NCBI RefSeq assembly: GCF_013415305.1
Contig: NZ_JACBXU010000004.1
Location: forward strand, 124,001-188,000
DNA length: 64,000 bases
DNA from: Pantoea sp. WMus005
Lineage (GTDB): Bacteria > Pseudomonadota > Gammaproteobacteria > Enterobacterales > Enterobacteriaceae
Reading direction: 5' to 3'
In this document: positions 38,230-47,640 of the stretch, piece after piece
How positions within the stretch are numbered: position 1 is the first letter of the stretch
How the letters are laid out: each line of letters starts with the position of its first letter
Program-made: the position numbers and the translations under genes
The notes under the pieces: generated by a model
The model's database searches: none
What the model was told of the DNA's origin: nothing
Seen by the model: only the letters and a program-made list of their open reading frames with translations

Positions 38230-38251
38230 AATTTGGATCTGCGTCACAAAT
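38230..38251 (-). promoter_or_regulatory. CRP-like site upstream of epd
   Basis: On the minus strand it reads TTTGTGA-CGCAGA-TCCAAA: a perfect left half-site and a weak right half. It lies about 200 bp before the epd start. CRP-dependent transcription of epd is reported in E. coli. Confidence 0.5.
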
Positions 38252-38291
38252 TGAAGCCAGAATTGTTTATTACTGCAGGAATAAAATAGCA

Positions 38292-38316
38292 AAAGGGACG
38301 AAACGCTCGTCCCTTT
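38292..38316 (-). terminator. Terminator downstream of tktA
   Basis: AAAGGGACGA / TCGTCCCTTT hairpin with a 5-base loop, 42 bp after the tktA stop; on the minus strand the stem ends in TTT. Confidence 0.8.
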
Positions 38317-38357
38317 AGTTTCACTGCCAGACGGGAGCAGGCCCGCCTGGCCGATTT

Positions 38358-40352
38358 TTACGCCAGCAGCGCTTTCGCTTTCGCGACCACATTGTCGACG
38401 GTGAAGCCAAACAGCTCGAACAGCTGATCAGCCGGAGCAGATTCGCCGAAGCTGGTCATACCCACGATAGCACCATTCAGGCCGGTGTATTTGAACCAGT
38501 AATCCGCGATGCCCGCTTCGATAGCAACACGAGCGCTGACCGCTTTCGGCAGCACAGATTCACGGTACTCATCGCTCTGCTTGTCGAAAGCATCGGTTGA
38601 CGGCATAGAGACCACGCGCACTTTGCGGCCTTCGCTGGTGAGTTTGTCCCAGGCACCGACAGCCAGTTCAACTTCTGAACCGGTCGCGATCAGGATCAGC
38701 TCAGGCGTACCGTCGCAATCTTTCAGCACATAACCACCGCGCGTCACGTTAGCCAGCTGTGCAGCATCACGTTCCTGCTGCGCCAGGTTCTGACGGGAGA
38801 AGATCAGCGCCGTCGGGCCATCCTGACGTTCGATGGCATATTTCCATGCCACCGCGGATTCAACCTGGTCACACGGACGCCACAGGCTCATGTTTGGTGT
38901 GGTACGCAGGCTCGCCATCTGCTCTACCGGCTGATGCGTCGGGCCATCTTCGCCCAGACCGATTGAGTCGTGGGTGTAGACCATGATCTGACGGATCTTC
39001 ATCAGTGCCGCCATACGCGCTGCGTTACGCGCATATTCAACGAACATCAGGAAGGTGGCGGTGTAAGGCAGGAAGCCGCCGTGCAGCGCCAGGCCATTGG
39101 CGATGGCGGTCATGCCGAACTCGCGTACGCCGTAATGGATGTAGTTACCTGCCGCATCTTCGTTGATAGGCTTAGAGCCAGACCAGATAGTCAGGTTACT
39201 CGGAGCCAGGTCGGCAGAGCCGCCCAGATATTCCGGCAGGATTTTACCAAAGGCTTCGATAGCATTCTGTGAGGCTTTACGGCTGGCGATCTTCGCCGGG
39301 TTCGCCTGCAGCTGCTCAACGAATTTCTGCGACTGTTCCTGCCAGTTCGCAGGCAGTTCGTTGCTCACGCGACGTTTGAACTCGGTGGCCAGTTCAGGAT
39401 GTGCCTGCGCATACGCAGCGAATTTCTCATCCCATGCAGCTTCTTTCGCCTTGCCTGCTTCTTTCGCGTCCCACTCAGCGTAGATGTCTGAAGGAATAAC
39501 GAAGGGTGCGTGGTTCCAGCCCAGCTGTTTGCGGGTCAGTGCCACTTCGTCATCACCCAGCGGTGCGCCGTGTGAATCGTGGGTGCCCGCTTTGTTCGGT
39601 GAACCGAAGCCGATTACTGTTTTGCACATCAGCAGTGAAGGCTTGTCGCTGACGCGCTTCGCTTCGTCGATCGCTTTAGCAATCGCATCTGCATCGTGAC
39701 CATCAACGCCGCGCACCACGTGCCAGCCATAGGCTTCAAAGCGCTTAGCGGTGTCATCGGTGAACCAGCCATCAATGTGACCATCGATAGAAATACCGTT
39801 GTCATCGTAGAACGCAACCAGTTTGCCCAGCTTCAGCGTACCCGCCAGTGAGCAGACTTCGTGAGAAATACCTTCCATCATGCAGCCATCACCCATGAAG
39901 ACATAGGTGTTGTGGTCTACGATGTCATGACCCGGACGGTTAAACTGCGCGGCCAGTGTGCGTTCAGCAATGGCGAAGCCGACGGCGTTGGCGATGCCCT
40001 GCCCCAGCGGACCGGTGGTGGTTTCAACGCCCACGGTGTAGCCATATTCAGGGTGACCTGGAGTTTTTGAGTGCAGCTGGCGGAAGTTTTCCAGCTCGCT
40101 CAGTGGCAGATCGTAGCCGGTCAGATGCAGCAGGCTGTAGATCAGCATGGAGCCGTGACCGTTAGAGAGCACGAAACGGTCGCGGTCAGCCCACAGCGGG
40201 TTGGTTGGGTTATGGTTCAGGTAGCCGCGCCAGAGTACTTCAGCGATGTCCGCCATGCCCATTGGGGCACCCGGATGTCCCGATTTCGCTTTCTGTACTG
40301 CATCCATACTTAACGCACGAATGGCGTTGGCAAGCTCTTTACGAGAGGGCAT
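38358..40352 (-). CDS. tktA: Transketolase 1
   Basis: Thiamine-diphosphate enzyme moving two-carbon units between pentose phosphates and glycolytic sugars. The 664-residue protein has the TPP motif [13 protein letters not shown]-terminal SGHPGAPMG and C-terminal pyrimidine domain [14 protein letters not shown]. Length fits E. coli TktA (663). It lies upstream of epd on the same strand and is divergent from loiP, as in E. coli. Upstream 271 bp (40353-40623) contains the divergent promoters; I see no recognised operator. Confidence 0.97.
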   Translation of the reverse strand: MPSRKELANAIRALSMDAVQKAKSGHPGAPMGMADIAEVLWRGYLNHNPTNPLWADRDRFVLSNGHGSMLIYSLLHLTGYDLPLSELENFRQLHSKTPGHPEYGYTVGVETTTGPLGQGIANAVGFAIAERTLAAQFNRPGHDIVDHNTYVFMGDGCMMEGISHEVCSLAGTLKLGKLVAFYDDNGISIDGHIDGWFTDDTAKRFEAYGWHVVRGVDGHDADAIAKAIDEAKRVSDKPSLLMCKTVIGFGSPNKAGTHDSHGAPLGDDEVALTRKQLGWNHAPFVIPSDIYAEWDAKEAGKAKEAAWDEKFAAYAQAHPELATEFKRRVSNELPANWQEQSQKFVEQLQANPAKIASRKASQNAIEAFGKILPEYLGGSADLAPSNLTIWSGSKPINEDAAGNYIHYGVREFGMTAIANGLALHGGFLPYTATFLMFVEYARNAARMAALMKIRQIMVYTHDSIGLGEDGPTHQPVEQMASLRTTPNMSLWRPCDQVESAVAWKYAIERQDGPTALIFSRQNLAQQERDAAQLANVTRGGYVLKDCDGTPELILIATGSEVELAVGAWDKLTSEGRKVRVVSMPSTDAFDKQSDEYRESVLPKAVSARVAIEAGIADYWFKYTGLNGAIVGMTSFGESAPADQLFELFGFTVDNVVAKAKALLA

Positions 40353-40623
40353 TTTCTACTCCAGGTCGGATTAATGCTTCGCACCTTAACTGATTGTTAT
40401 TAATGAGTTATCGGGCAAAACAAGGAAAAAGTTGCCCATCAATGTACATGAAAGTCAGGTCAAAAGTACATGTTGTAAAACGCTAAATGTCACCGCTTCG
40501 TATGGCTTTTTCGGCGAGGTCTGCTAGCAAAGTGCAGACTGGCACGCTATAACCAAATCGTTTATTCATCTGAGTGTGTTTCAGGTGTTTGTTTTTCTTA
40601 CCTTGTTATGGATGGGATACAGC

Positions 40624-41379
40624 ATGAAAACCAAAAAAATGGTGTTAGCACTTGGCCTGACGGCAATGCTCAGCGGTTGTCAGGGTTTAGACAATAATGC
40701 GCTGATGCAATCTGGCGCGCAGGCGTATCAGGCTTATAGCCTGAGCGACGATCAGGTAAAGCTTCTGAGCGATAAATCCTGTGAGCAGATGGACAAAGAT
40801 AATCAGCTTGCGCCAGCCAACAGCGAGTATCAGCAGCGTCTGAACAAGATCGCGGCCGCGCTGGGCGACAACATCAACGGGGTTCCCGCGAACTATAAGG
40901 TTTATCAGACTAAAGATGTCAACGCCTGGGCGATGGCAAACGGCTGCATCCGCGTTTACAGCGGTCTGATGGATATGATGACCGACAATGAAGTGGAAGG
41001 CGTGCTGGGCCATGAAATGGGCCACGTGGCGTTAGGCCATACGCGTAAAGCAATGCAGCTGGCGTATGCCACGACCGCCGCCCGCACGGCAGCGGCCTCA
41101 GTGGGCGGCGTAATCGGTTCACTGTCACAGTCGCAGTTGGGTGAAATGGGTGAAAAGCTGGTTAATGCTCAGTTCTCCCAGACTCAGGAATCGCAGGCAG
41201 ATGACTACTCTTACGATCTGATGAAGAAGCGCAACATCAATCCAGAGGGTCTGGTGACCAGCTTCGAAAAACTGGCGAAACTGGAACAGGGACGTCAGAG
41301 TTCAATGTTTGACTCGCACCCGGCTTCTGAAGCGCGTGCCGCGCACATCCGTGAGCGCATTGCTGCTGACGCGAAGTAA
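40624..41379 (+). CDS. loiP: Outer-membrane metalloprotease lipoprotein LoiP (YggG)
   Basis: M48-family zinc metalloprotease, low-osmolarity induced in E. coli, acting with BepA and cutting Phe-Phe bonds. The 251-residue precursor has lipobox LSGC (Cys19, Gln20 at +2, outer-membrane sorting) and zinc motif HEMGH (His130, Glu131, His134), with the third ligand Glu in ESQADDYS. Cys53 and Cys108 could form a disulfide. The start at 40624 begins the signal peptide. Divergent from tktA. Confidence 0.95.
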   Translation: MKTKKMVLALGLTAMLSGCQGLDNNALMQSGAQAYQAYSLSDDQVKLLSDKSCEQMDKDNQLAPANSEYQQRLNKIAAALGDNINGVPANYKVYQTKDVNAWAMANGCIRVYSGLMDMMTDNEVEGVLGHEMGHVALGHTRKAMQLAYATTAARTAAASVGGVIGSLSQSQLGEMGEKLVNAQFSQTQESQADDYSYDLMKKRNINPEGLVTSFEKLAKLEQGRQSSMFDSHPASEARAAHIRERIAADAK

Positions 41380-41388
41380 CGCATAATG

Positions 41389-41415
41389 CAGGCGCATGCA
41401 CGGTGCATGCGCCTG
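41389..41415. terminator. Hairpin between loiP and the YidB-family gene
   Basis: Perfect 12-bp arms CAGGCGCATGCA / TGCATGCGCCTG with a 3-base loop, between convergent genes. No U-run. Confidence 0.6.
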
Positions 41416-41443
41416 TCGTGCCGGTCAGGTCAGCATCACAGAC

Positions 41444-41854
41444 CTACCGTTTGAATATCTGATCCACCATCGAACCTAAATCGAGTTTGTTCTCGTGCAG
41501 CGACGCCTCATCCATATGCCCCTGGGGCGACATTTTGTCGATCAGCTGCGGCAGAATGACCGCCAGCGTGCCCGCTGCGCCATGCACGTCGGTTCCCAGC
41601 TTATCCGCCAGTGACTGCAGTTCAGCCTGCCCAAACGCAGAGTGGATGTCGCTGTGTTCTACCGGCTGATTACTTCCAGTGCCGATCCACGAGCCAAACA
41701 CCTCACCCAGCCCGCCCTGCTGGAATTTTTGCAGCAGCACTTCAATACCGCCCTGCTCCTGCACCCAGTGCCAGACCGCCTGCAGTTGCCCGGGCAAATG
41801 CCCATCACTCTGATTACCCTGCAACGATCCCGCCAGTTCATCAAGAAAGCCCAT
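41444..41854 (-). CDS. YidB-family (DUF937) protein
   Basis: A 136-residue cytoplasmic protein with MGFLDELAGSLQG at the start, a Gly-rich centre (FQQGGLGEVFGSWIGTG) and a C-terminal helical part (DKLGTDVHGAAGTLAVILPQLIDKMSPQG), all typical of the YidB/DUF937 family, which is of unknown function. The ATG at 41854 follows GGAGG and matches the family start. In E. coli yidB is elsewhere (near gyrB), so this locus differs. It may be a second copy or a moved one; the window cannot tell. Confidence 0.82.
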   Translation of the reverse strand: MGFLDELAGSLQGNQSDGHLPGQLQAVWHWVQEQGGIEVLLQKFQQGGLGEVFGSWIGTGSNQPVEHSDIHSAFGQAELQSLADKLGTDVHGAAGTLAVILPQLIDKMSPQGHMDEASLHENKLDLGSMVDQIFKR

Positions 41855-42008
41855 GATTGCCTCCACGTTAAGAATTGATATCTGTCAGTTTAGTTGCTGA
41901 TGCGCGGTTACGCCTGAGGCGCGTGCGCTGTCACAAGGGGAAATGATCTGGAGGGGAAAAGCGGATGGAGGTCGTTACGGGTGCTGCGCCACATTTGCCG
42001 GCGGCGCA

Positions 42009-42036
42009 GAGCCTGCCGGATTAATCCGGCAGGCTC
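42009..42036 (-). terminator. Palindromic terminator-like stem downstream of speB
   Basis: A perfect 28-bp palindrome, GAGCCTGCCGGATT and its mirror, 9 bp after the speB stop. On the minus strand it is followed by TGCG, so it is U-poor; a stem of this size still suggests a transcript 3' end. Confidence 0.6.
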
Positions 42037-42045
42037 AGAACGGGA

Positions 42046-42966
42046 TTAACCTTTGTTTGCAGCCTGAACATGCAGCATATCCAGCGCGAGCGTCGCCGCC
42101 GCCAGCGCGGTCAGGTCAGCGTGATCGTAACCCGGGGCCACTTCCACCAGATCCATGCCGACAATGTTCATACCCTGCAGGCCACGAATCAGCTTGGTCG
42201 CTTTATCGGTGGTCAGGCCGCCAATCACCGGTGTGCCGGTGCCAGGCGCATGCGCCGGATCCAGACAGTCAATGTCGAAGGTCAGATAGATCGGCAGATC
42301 GCCGACAGTGCGTTTCACTTCGGCGAGGATATCGTCAACGCTGCGATCATTGACCTGCGCCGCATCCAGCACGTTGAAGCCCAGGCTCTTGTCGAATTCG
42401 GTACGGATACCGATCTGCACAGAATGCTGTGGATCAATCAGCCCCTCTTTCGGTGCGGTGAAGAACATGGTGCCGTGGTCAAAGGTCGGGCCGTTGGAGT
42501 AAGTGTCGGTATGCGCATCAAAGTGCACCAGGGCCATCTTGCCGAAGTGTTTCGCATGGGCACGCAGCAGTGGCAGCGTAACGTAGTGGTCGCCGCCGAA
42601 GGTCATCATGCGTTTACCATTGGCCAGCAGTTTTTCAGCGTGGGCCTGTAACTTGTCGGAGAGATCCTGCGAATCACCAAAGGCGTAAACCAGATCGCCG
42701 CAATCCACGACGTTCAGACGCTGACGCAGGTCGAAATCCCACGGCCAGCGGCAGCCTTCCCAGGCCAGATTGGTGGAGATCTGACGAATCGCGCCCGGAC
42801 CCAGGCGGCTGCCCGGACGACCCGATGTTGCAGCATCAAACGGCACGCCGGTGATAACCCATTCGGCGTCGCTGTCGTAAGGCTGGAAATTCAGCGGAAA
42901 ACGCATGAAACCAAAGGCGTTAGAAACCAGGGAGTTGTCGTACTGATTGCCAAGCGTGTTATACAT
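42046..42966 (-). CDS. speB: Agmatinase
   Basis: Hydrolyses agmatine to putrescine and urea. The 306-residue protein has the ureohydrolase Mn ligands in [19 protein letters not shown] and [15 protein letters not shown]. Length equals E. coli SpeB. The start [13 protein letters not shown] was chosen at 42966, since the longer frame adds only 11 unmatched residues. It is downstream of speA; a strong terminator follows speA, so speB probably has its own promoter. Confidence 0.97.
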   Translation of the reverse strand: MYNTLGNQYDNSLVSNAFGFMRFPLNFQPYDSDAEWVITGVPFDAATSGRPGSRLGPGAIRQISTNLAWEGCRWPWDFDLRQRLNVVDCGDLVYAFGDSQDLSDKLQAHAEKLLANGKRMMTFGGDHYVTLPLLRAHAKHFGKMALVHFDAHTDTYSNGPTFDHGTMFFTAPKEGLIDPQHSVQIGIRTEFDKSLGFNVLDAAQVNDRSVDDILAEVKRTVGDLPIYLTFDIDCLDPAHAPGTGTPVIGGLTTDKATKLIRGLQGMNIVGMDLVEVAPGYDHADLTALAAATLALDMLHVQAANKG

Positions 42967-43022
42967 GATTGCTCTCTCTATGTGCGTAAATCGGGCCATG
43001 CCCGCAAGCCATCAGGCTGAGA

Positions 43023-43070
43023 TAAAAAAAATCCCCTCCGCGTCGTTAGGCCCGACGAGGAAGGGATTGA
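43023..43070 (-). terminator. Strong terminator downstream of speA
   Basis: On the minus strand, AATCCCTTCCTCGTCGG... pairs with ...CGACGCGGAGGGGATT (one bulged position) and ends in a run of eight T. Located between speA and speB. Confidence 0.9.
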
Positions 43071-43135
43071 GTGAGTCAGATTATCGACATAGTTAACGGC
43101 AACTGCAATATGCGATTGCGGGCTGCCCGGGCCGT

Positions 43136-45112
43136 TTACTCATCTTCTAAATAGGTGTATCCGTAAAGGCCACTCTCAAACTCTTCCAGGAACTGCGCGC
43201 GCAGCTCTTCGTCGAGATCGGACGCCTGCACCTGATTACGGAAGAGCGCCATCAGCTCGTTGGGATCAAGCTGCACGTAGCGCAGCATGTCCGCCACGGT
43301 GTCGCCTTCATCAGAAAGCTGCACTTCCACATCGCCATTTTCGCGTGCGTAGACATCCACCGCTTCGGTGTCACCGAACAGGTTGTGCATGTTGCCCAGG
43401 ATTTCCTGATAAGCCCCGACCATAAAGAAGCCCAGCATTGGCGGGTTATCCAGGTCATATTCCGGCATCGGCATGGTAGTTGCGATACCGTCGCCATCCA
43501 CGTAGTGATCGATGGTGCCATCGGAGTCACAGGTGATGTCGAGCAGCACGGCGCGGCGCTCCGGCTTCTTGTTCAGCCCTTCCAGCGGCAGTACCGGGAA
43601 CAGCTGATCGATACCCCAGGCATCCGGCATGGACTGGAACAGTGAGAAGTTAACGTAGATCTTATCCGCCATCCGCTCCTGCAGCTCGTCGATGATCGGA
43701 CGGTGCGCACGGTTGCTGGGATCGAGATGCTGCTGAATATAGTGGCAGATGCTCAGATAGAGCTGCTCAGCCCATGAACGCTGCTTGAGATCGTAGGTGC
43801 CAGACGAGTAGCCGGTATGGATATCAAACAGATCCATCTGGCTGTCGTGCAGCCATTCACGCAGAGAACGGCGGGTGCTTGGCTCATGCATCTCCTGCCA
43901 GGTTTCCCACATGCTGAGGATCGGGCGCGGCGCATCCGCATCCGGCGTTTCAGGTTCGCTGAACTCGTTACGCTCCACACCAATGATATTGGAGACCAGC
44001 ACCGTGTGGTGCGCGGTCACAGCACGACCCGACTCGGTAATCACCGTCGGATGCTCCAGACCGTGCTCATCACAGGCTGCACCAATCGCCCAGATCACAT
44101 TGTTGGCATACTCATTCAGGCCATAGTTGACCGAGCAGTCAGACTGCGAGCGCGTTCCTTCGTAATCGACGCCCAGACCGCCGCCGACGTCGAAGCATTT
44201 GATGTTAACGCCCAGCTTCGCCAGTTCGACGTAGAAACGCGCCGACTCACGCACGCCGGTAGCGATGTCGCGGATATTGGACATCTGCGAGCCCAGATGG
44301 AAGTGCAGCAGCTGCAGGCTGTCGATGCGACCGGCTTCACGCATGATCTCAACCAGCTTCAGCACCTGGGTCGCTGACAGGCCAAACTTCGACTTTTCGC
44401 CGCCACTCGACTGCCATTTACCCGAGCCCTGTGAGGCCAGACGCGCACGGATACCGAGACGCGGCACCACATTCAGACGCTCCGCTTCTTCCAGCACCAG
44501 CCGCACTTCCGTCATCTTCTCCAGCACCAGATAGACCTTGTGGCCCATCTTCTCACCGATCAGCGCCAGACGAATATATTCGCGGTCTTTATAGCCGTTG
44601 CAAACGATCACTGAGCGGGTCTGACCGGCGTGCGCCAGTACGGCCATCAGCTCTGCTTTCGAGCCGGCTTCCAGTCCCAGCGGTTCGCCCGAGTGGATCA
44701 GCGATTCGATGACGCGTTTGTGCTGGTTAACTTTGATCGGGTAAACCAGGAAGTAGTCGCCTTTGTAGCCGTAAGATTCACGCGCACGTTTAAAGGCGGC
44801 GTTAATCGAGCGAAGACGGTGTTGCAGAATCTGTGGGAAGCAGAACAAGGCAGGCAAACGCTGGCCCTGTGCTTCGCGCTCTTTAACCAGGCGGGCTAAG
44901 TCGACGCGCACGTCCGGACGGTCCGGATCGGGGCAGACACTGATGTGGCCCAGTTCGTTAACGTCGTAATAGTTGTTGCCCCACCAGGCGATGTTGTAGG
45001 TTCGCAACATTTTACTCGCATCCTGATCGTTCATTGCAACCTCCTGCATGGAGCGGAGTGCACCCTGTTCGCCAGCTGACGAACCTTTGATATTCTTCAT
45101 GTCGTCAGACAT
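43136..45112 (-). CDS. speA: Biosynthetic arginine decarboxylase
   Basis: PLP- and Mg-dependent decarboxylation of arginine to agmatine, first step to putrescine via speB. The 658-residue protein equals E. coli SpeA in length. It has the PLP lysine motif [27 protein letters not shown], the catalytic [10 protein letters not shown] near the C-terminus, and ends YGYTYLEDE as in E. coli. The start MSDDMKN at 45112 was chosen by that match. A weak PurR-like sequence on the minus strand (about 45213-45228) fits PurR control known for E. coli speA. Confidence 0.97.
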   Translation of the reverse strand: MSDDMKNIKGSSAGEQGALRSMQEVAMNDQDASKMLRTYNIAWWGNNYYDVNELGHISVCPDPDRPDVRVDLARLVKEREAQGQRLPALFCFPQILQHRLRSINAAFKRARESYGYKGDYFLVYPIKVNQHKRVIESLIHSGEPLGLEAGSKAELMAVLAHAGQTRSVIVCNGYKDREYIRLALIGEKMGHKVYLVLEKMTEVRLVLEEAERLNVVPRLGIRARLASQGSGKWQSSGGEKSKFGLSATQVLKLVEIMREAGRIDSLQLLHFHLGSQMSNIRDIATGVRESARFYVELAKLGVNIKCFDVGGGLGVDYEGTRSQSDCSVNYGLNEYANNVIWAIGAACDEHGLEHPTVITESGRAVTAHHTVLVSNIIGVERNEFSEPETPDADAPRPILSMWETWQEMHEPSTRRSLREWLHDSQMDLFDIHTGYSSGTYDLKQRSWAEQLYLSICHYIQQHLDPSNRAHRPIIDELQERMADKIYVNFSLFQSMPDAWGIDQLFPVLPLEGLNKKPERRAVLLDITCDSDGTIDHYVDGDGIATTMPMPEYDLDNPPMLGFFMVGAYQEILGNMHNLFGDTEAVDVYARENGDVEVQLSDEGDTVADMLRYVQLDPNELMALFRNQVQASDLDEELRAQFLEEFESGLYGYTYLEDE

Positions 45113-45234
45113 CGCGAACCTCAATTTTCCGTTGAAAGATAAAACTGTTAACCGGCTTTATGGCCGCTAATCTGAAAACCTGTTGCCACATTAAACGCAT
45201 TGTCCTGTTCACCTGACGTTGCCGTCAGCGCGAT

Positions 45235-45423
45235 TCACGCATGAGAGTTAAGTGTAAAACACCCTGGCCATTTCCGTTTAAACAGAGAACATTTAACTGT
45301 CTGGTATTGACCATGGATAACCTGCGTCGTTCCGCTGCGCGGACGCAGAGAAGAGACAAAACGGGTCGAACAGAGATAAAGATTAGCCTGCGCCTGTGTC
45401 GGTAAAATTACCGCATCGGACAT
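45235..45423 (-). CDS. Possible small leader protein upstream of speA (YqgB-like position)
   Basis: A 62-residue frame in the speA 5' region. Its C-terminus (KRKWPGCFTLNSHA) shares only CFTLN with the C-terminus of E. coli YqgB, a small protein encoded in the same place. The N-terminal part does not resemble YqgB, and no strong ribosome-binding site is obvious. It may be chance; listed because the position fits. Confidence 0.2.
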   Translation of the reverse strand: MSDAVILPTQAQANLYLCSTRFVSSLRPRSGTTQVIHGQYQTVKCSLFKRKWPGCFTLNSHA

Positions 45424-45787
45424 AGTGTCGGCAGGAAAAAGAAACAGATGGGAGGCAGGAGAGAGCCAGCGCAGCGTCGCAGCGCGAAGAACCGAAAGAA
45501 GAAAAAGCGTGGTTCATTACTTGTATCACCTCCGCATATGCCAGCGGCACATGGAAAACAACCTGGGTGAAAGCCAGACCAGAGTCTGACAGGCGCGACG
45601 CAAACAGTGGCGTCATCCTTGCTGCTGCTATCGAAGCAGCGGCGTTTTATACAGTTTACAGCCCTAAAATGCAAAAATATTATCCGGGAATTGCGTGGAG
45701 TGTCAGCAAATTATGCCGATAACGATTACAGGTTAAGCGCCGAAACAGAAAAAGGGCTGGTAATTGGTTTACCCTCTATCCTAAAAT

Positions 45788-45811
45788 AGCCGTCCAGATG
45801 GTTTTCCATCT
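45788..45811 (+). promoter_or_regulatory. Candidate MetJ operator upstream of metK
   Basis: Consecutive 8-mers AGCCGTCC, AGATGGTT and TTCCATCT partly match the met box AGACGTCT (6, 5 and 4 of 8), and the last two form a perfect dyad AGATGG-TTTT-CCATCT. metK is MetJ-repressed in E. coli. The match is moderate. Confidence 0.4.
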
Positions 45812-45954
45812 AAACAGGTTATTATCCAGGCGGTGTCAGCCTGCTGTGCTGATACACCTCACTGCTCGCGGCTTTGCCTGAAGGGGCGTCAGGTCAGACA
45901 ACCTCACTGGCGCTATGCAGTCGAACTCAAACCATATTTAAGGTAAAGAACAGA

Positions 45955-47106
45955 ATGGCTAAACACCTTTTTACGTCCGAGTCCGTATCAGAAGGACATC
46001 CCGATAAAATCGCCGACCAGATTTCCGATGCTGTGCTGGATGCAATCCTGGAACAGGATCCTAAAGCACGCGTGGCCTGCGAAACCTACGTTAAAACCGG
46101 TATGGTGCTGGTTGGCGGTGAAATCACCACCAGCGCATGGGTCGATATCGAAGAGATCACCCGTCAGACCGTACGTGAAATCGGCTATGTTCATTCCGAT
46201 ATGGGCTTTGATGCCAACTCCTGCGCGGTATTAAGCGCGATTGGTAAACAGTCTCAGGATATCAACCAGGGCGTTGACCGCACCGATCCGCTGGAACAGG
46301 GCGCAGGTGACCAGGGTCTGATGTTCGGCTATGCCACCAACGAAACAGACGTGCTGATGCCCGCGCCCGTGACCTATGCGCACCGTCTGGTTCAGCGTCA
46401 GGCTGAAGTGCGTAAAAATGGTACTCTGCCGTGGCTGCGTCCCGATGCCAAGAGCCAGGTCACTTTCCAGTATGACGATGGCAAAATCGTGGGTATCGAT
46501 GCAGTCGTGCTTTCTACACAGCACGCCGAATCCATCAGCCAGAAAGATCTGCAGGAAGCGGTGATGGAAGAGATCATCAAGCCGGTTCTGCCAGCAGAAT
46601 GGCTGAGCGCCTCAACCAAATTTCACATCAACCCAACCGGTCGCTTTGTGATCGGCGGCCCGATGGGCGATTGCGGTCTGACCGGTCGTAAAATCATTGT
46701 GGACACCTACGGCGGTATGGCGCGTCACGGTGGCGGTGCGTTCTCGGGTAAAGATCCTTCCAAAGTTGACCGCTCTGCAGCCTATGCGGCGCGTTATGTG
46801 GCGAAAAACATCGTGGCAGCCGGCCTGGCTGACCGCTGTGAAATCCAGGTCTCCTACGCTATCGGCGTGGCTGAACCGACTTCCATCATGGTGGAAACCT
46901 TCGGCACCGAGAAAGTTTCAACTGAACAGCTGACCCTGCTGGTACGCGAGTTCTTCGACCTGCGTCCATACGGTCTGATTCAGATGCTGGATCTGCTGCA
47001 CCCAATCTATAAAGAGACCGCGGCTTATGGTCACTTTGGTCGTGAACACTTCCCGTGGGAAAAAACCGACAAAGCGGCCCTGCTGCGTGAAGCTGCAGGC
47101 CTGTAA
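45955..47106 (+). CDS. metK: S-adenosylmethionine synthetase
   Basis: Makes S-adenosylmethionine from methionine and ATP. The 383-residue protein has the conserved [14 protein letters not shown], methionine-loop and ATP motifs [12 protein letters not shown] and the P-loop-like [19 protein letters not shown]. Length fits E. coli MetK (384). The start at 45955 (MAKHLFTSE) matches the family; a 27-codon upstream extension has no support. Divergent from speA across 842 bp. Confidence 0.97.
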   Translation: MAKHLFTSESVSEGHPDKIADQISDAVLDAILEQDPKARVACETYVKTGMVLVGGEITTSAWVDIEEITRQTVREIGYVHSDMGFDANSCAVLSAIGKQSQDINQGVDRTDPLEQGAGDQGLMFGYATNETDVLMPAPVTYAHRLVQRQAEVRKNGTLPWLRPDAKSQVTFQYDDGKIVGIDAVVLSTQHAESISQKDLQEAVMEEIIKPVLPAEWLSASTKFHINPTGRFVIGGPMGDCGLTGRKIIVDTYGGMARHGGGAFSGKDPSKVDRSAAYAARYVAKNIVAAGLADRCEIQVSYAIGVAEPTSIMVETFGTEKVSTEQLTLLVREFFDLRPYGLIQMLDLLHPIYKETAAYGHFGREHFPWEKTDKAALLREAAGL

Positions 47107-47122
47107 GGTCAGCGGCTAATGA

Positions 47123-47155
47123 TAAAAACCCTGCCCCTGCGGCGGGGTTTTTTAT
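47123..47155 (+). terminator. Terminator downstream of metK
   Basis: AAAACCCTGCC-CCTGC-GGCGGGGTTTTTTATT hairpin with a T-run, 17 bp after the metK stop. Confidence 0.88.
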
Positions 47156-47339
47156 TGCCTTTTCAGCCCCAATGCTAACCGGAGAATTTTTGCTTACGCC
47201 ATCGTCCAGAAAGACCTGACCGCACCGTTTTCAGCGCGCGCCCGGCGATGGAAAAAACGAATCTTTCCGGCATCTCCTTCACTCTGCAGCAAATTTTCAA
47301 TTCTCAACTACAATTCCTTTCGCTTTTTCTGACGACGAA

Positions 47340-47355
47340 ATGTTAACGATTACAA
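47340..47355 (+). promoter_or_regulatory. Second GalR-like operator, upstream
   Basis: ATGTTAACGATTACAA matches nine of twelve defined positions of GTGNAANCGNTTNCAC. Spacing to the main operator is 203 bp, about 19 helical turns. Confidence 0.4.
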
Positions 47356-47542
47356 ATTGAAATGCTTTGTTTATCCGATATTTAGGAATTAACGCACGTA
47401 GTTATTATGCTGAAAATGCGTTATTTTCAGCGTCGTCTGATAGCCACTAAATAGACCATTGTCAGAAACTTAATGAGTGCTATACCTCACTGGTTAATTA
47501 ATCTTTCCGGGAAAAATATGCTGAATTTCAGGGTTTCAGCGT

Positions 47543-47558
47543 GTGTAAACGATTACAC
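47543..47558 (+). promoter_or_regulatory. GalR/GalS operator upstream of galP
   Basis: GTGTAAACGATTACAC matches every defined base of the gal operator consensus GTGNAANCGNTTNCAC. It lies 82 bp before the galP start. Confidence 0.85.
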
Positions 47559-47579
47559 TGATGTGATCAGGCTCACTTT
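47558..47579 (+). promoter_or_regulatory. CRP site upstream of galP
   Basis: CTGATGTGATCAGGCTCACT contains TGTGA-TCAGGC-TCACT, nine of ten core CRP bases, immediately next to the GalR operator. Confidence 0.8.
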
Positions 47580-47640
47580 TTTCCCGCAAAAGGTTTTTTA
47601 ACATTGATAAAAACAATGATGGATAAACCTGGAGGCTAAA

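Larger units (their letters stand above)
38043..38357. other. epd promoter region and tktA 3' end
   Basis: No ORF. It contains the CRP-like site at 38230-38251, which fits the CRP-activated distal epd promoter known in E. coli, and the tktA terminator hairpin at 38292-38316. I do not see a clear Cra (FruR) site. Confidence 0.6.
45113..45954. other. Long intergenic region between speA and metK
   Basis: 842 bp with divergent promoters. On the speA side: inverted repeat CTGACG-TTGC-CGTCAG (45213-45228) and a 62-codon minus-strand frame (45235-45423) whose end CFTLN recalls the small E. coli leader-region protein YqgB. On the metK side: MetJ-like repeats (45788-45811) and a 5' leader of about 140 bases. 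No SAM riboswitch is recognisable. The other short frames here look random. Confidence 0.55.
47156..47640. other. galP promoter region
   Basis: About 485 bp with no ORF. The half near galP is AT-rich and holds a near-perfect GalR/GalS operator and a CRP site; a second, weaker GalR-like sequence lies 203 bp upstream. This suggests galactose induction with catabolite control, as known for E. coli galP. Confidence 0.65.

Noticed and set aside
45408..45789. Several 60-88 codon frames in the speA-metK gap
   Set aside because: Cys/Ser/Phe-rich or low-complexity, overlapping on both strands, with no conserved motif.
45800..45954. SAM riboswitch before metK
   Set aside because: No SAM-I kink-turn or pseudoknot elements seen; MetJ-type repeats explain control better.
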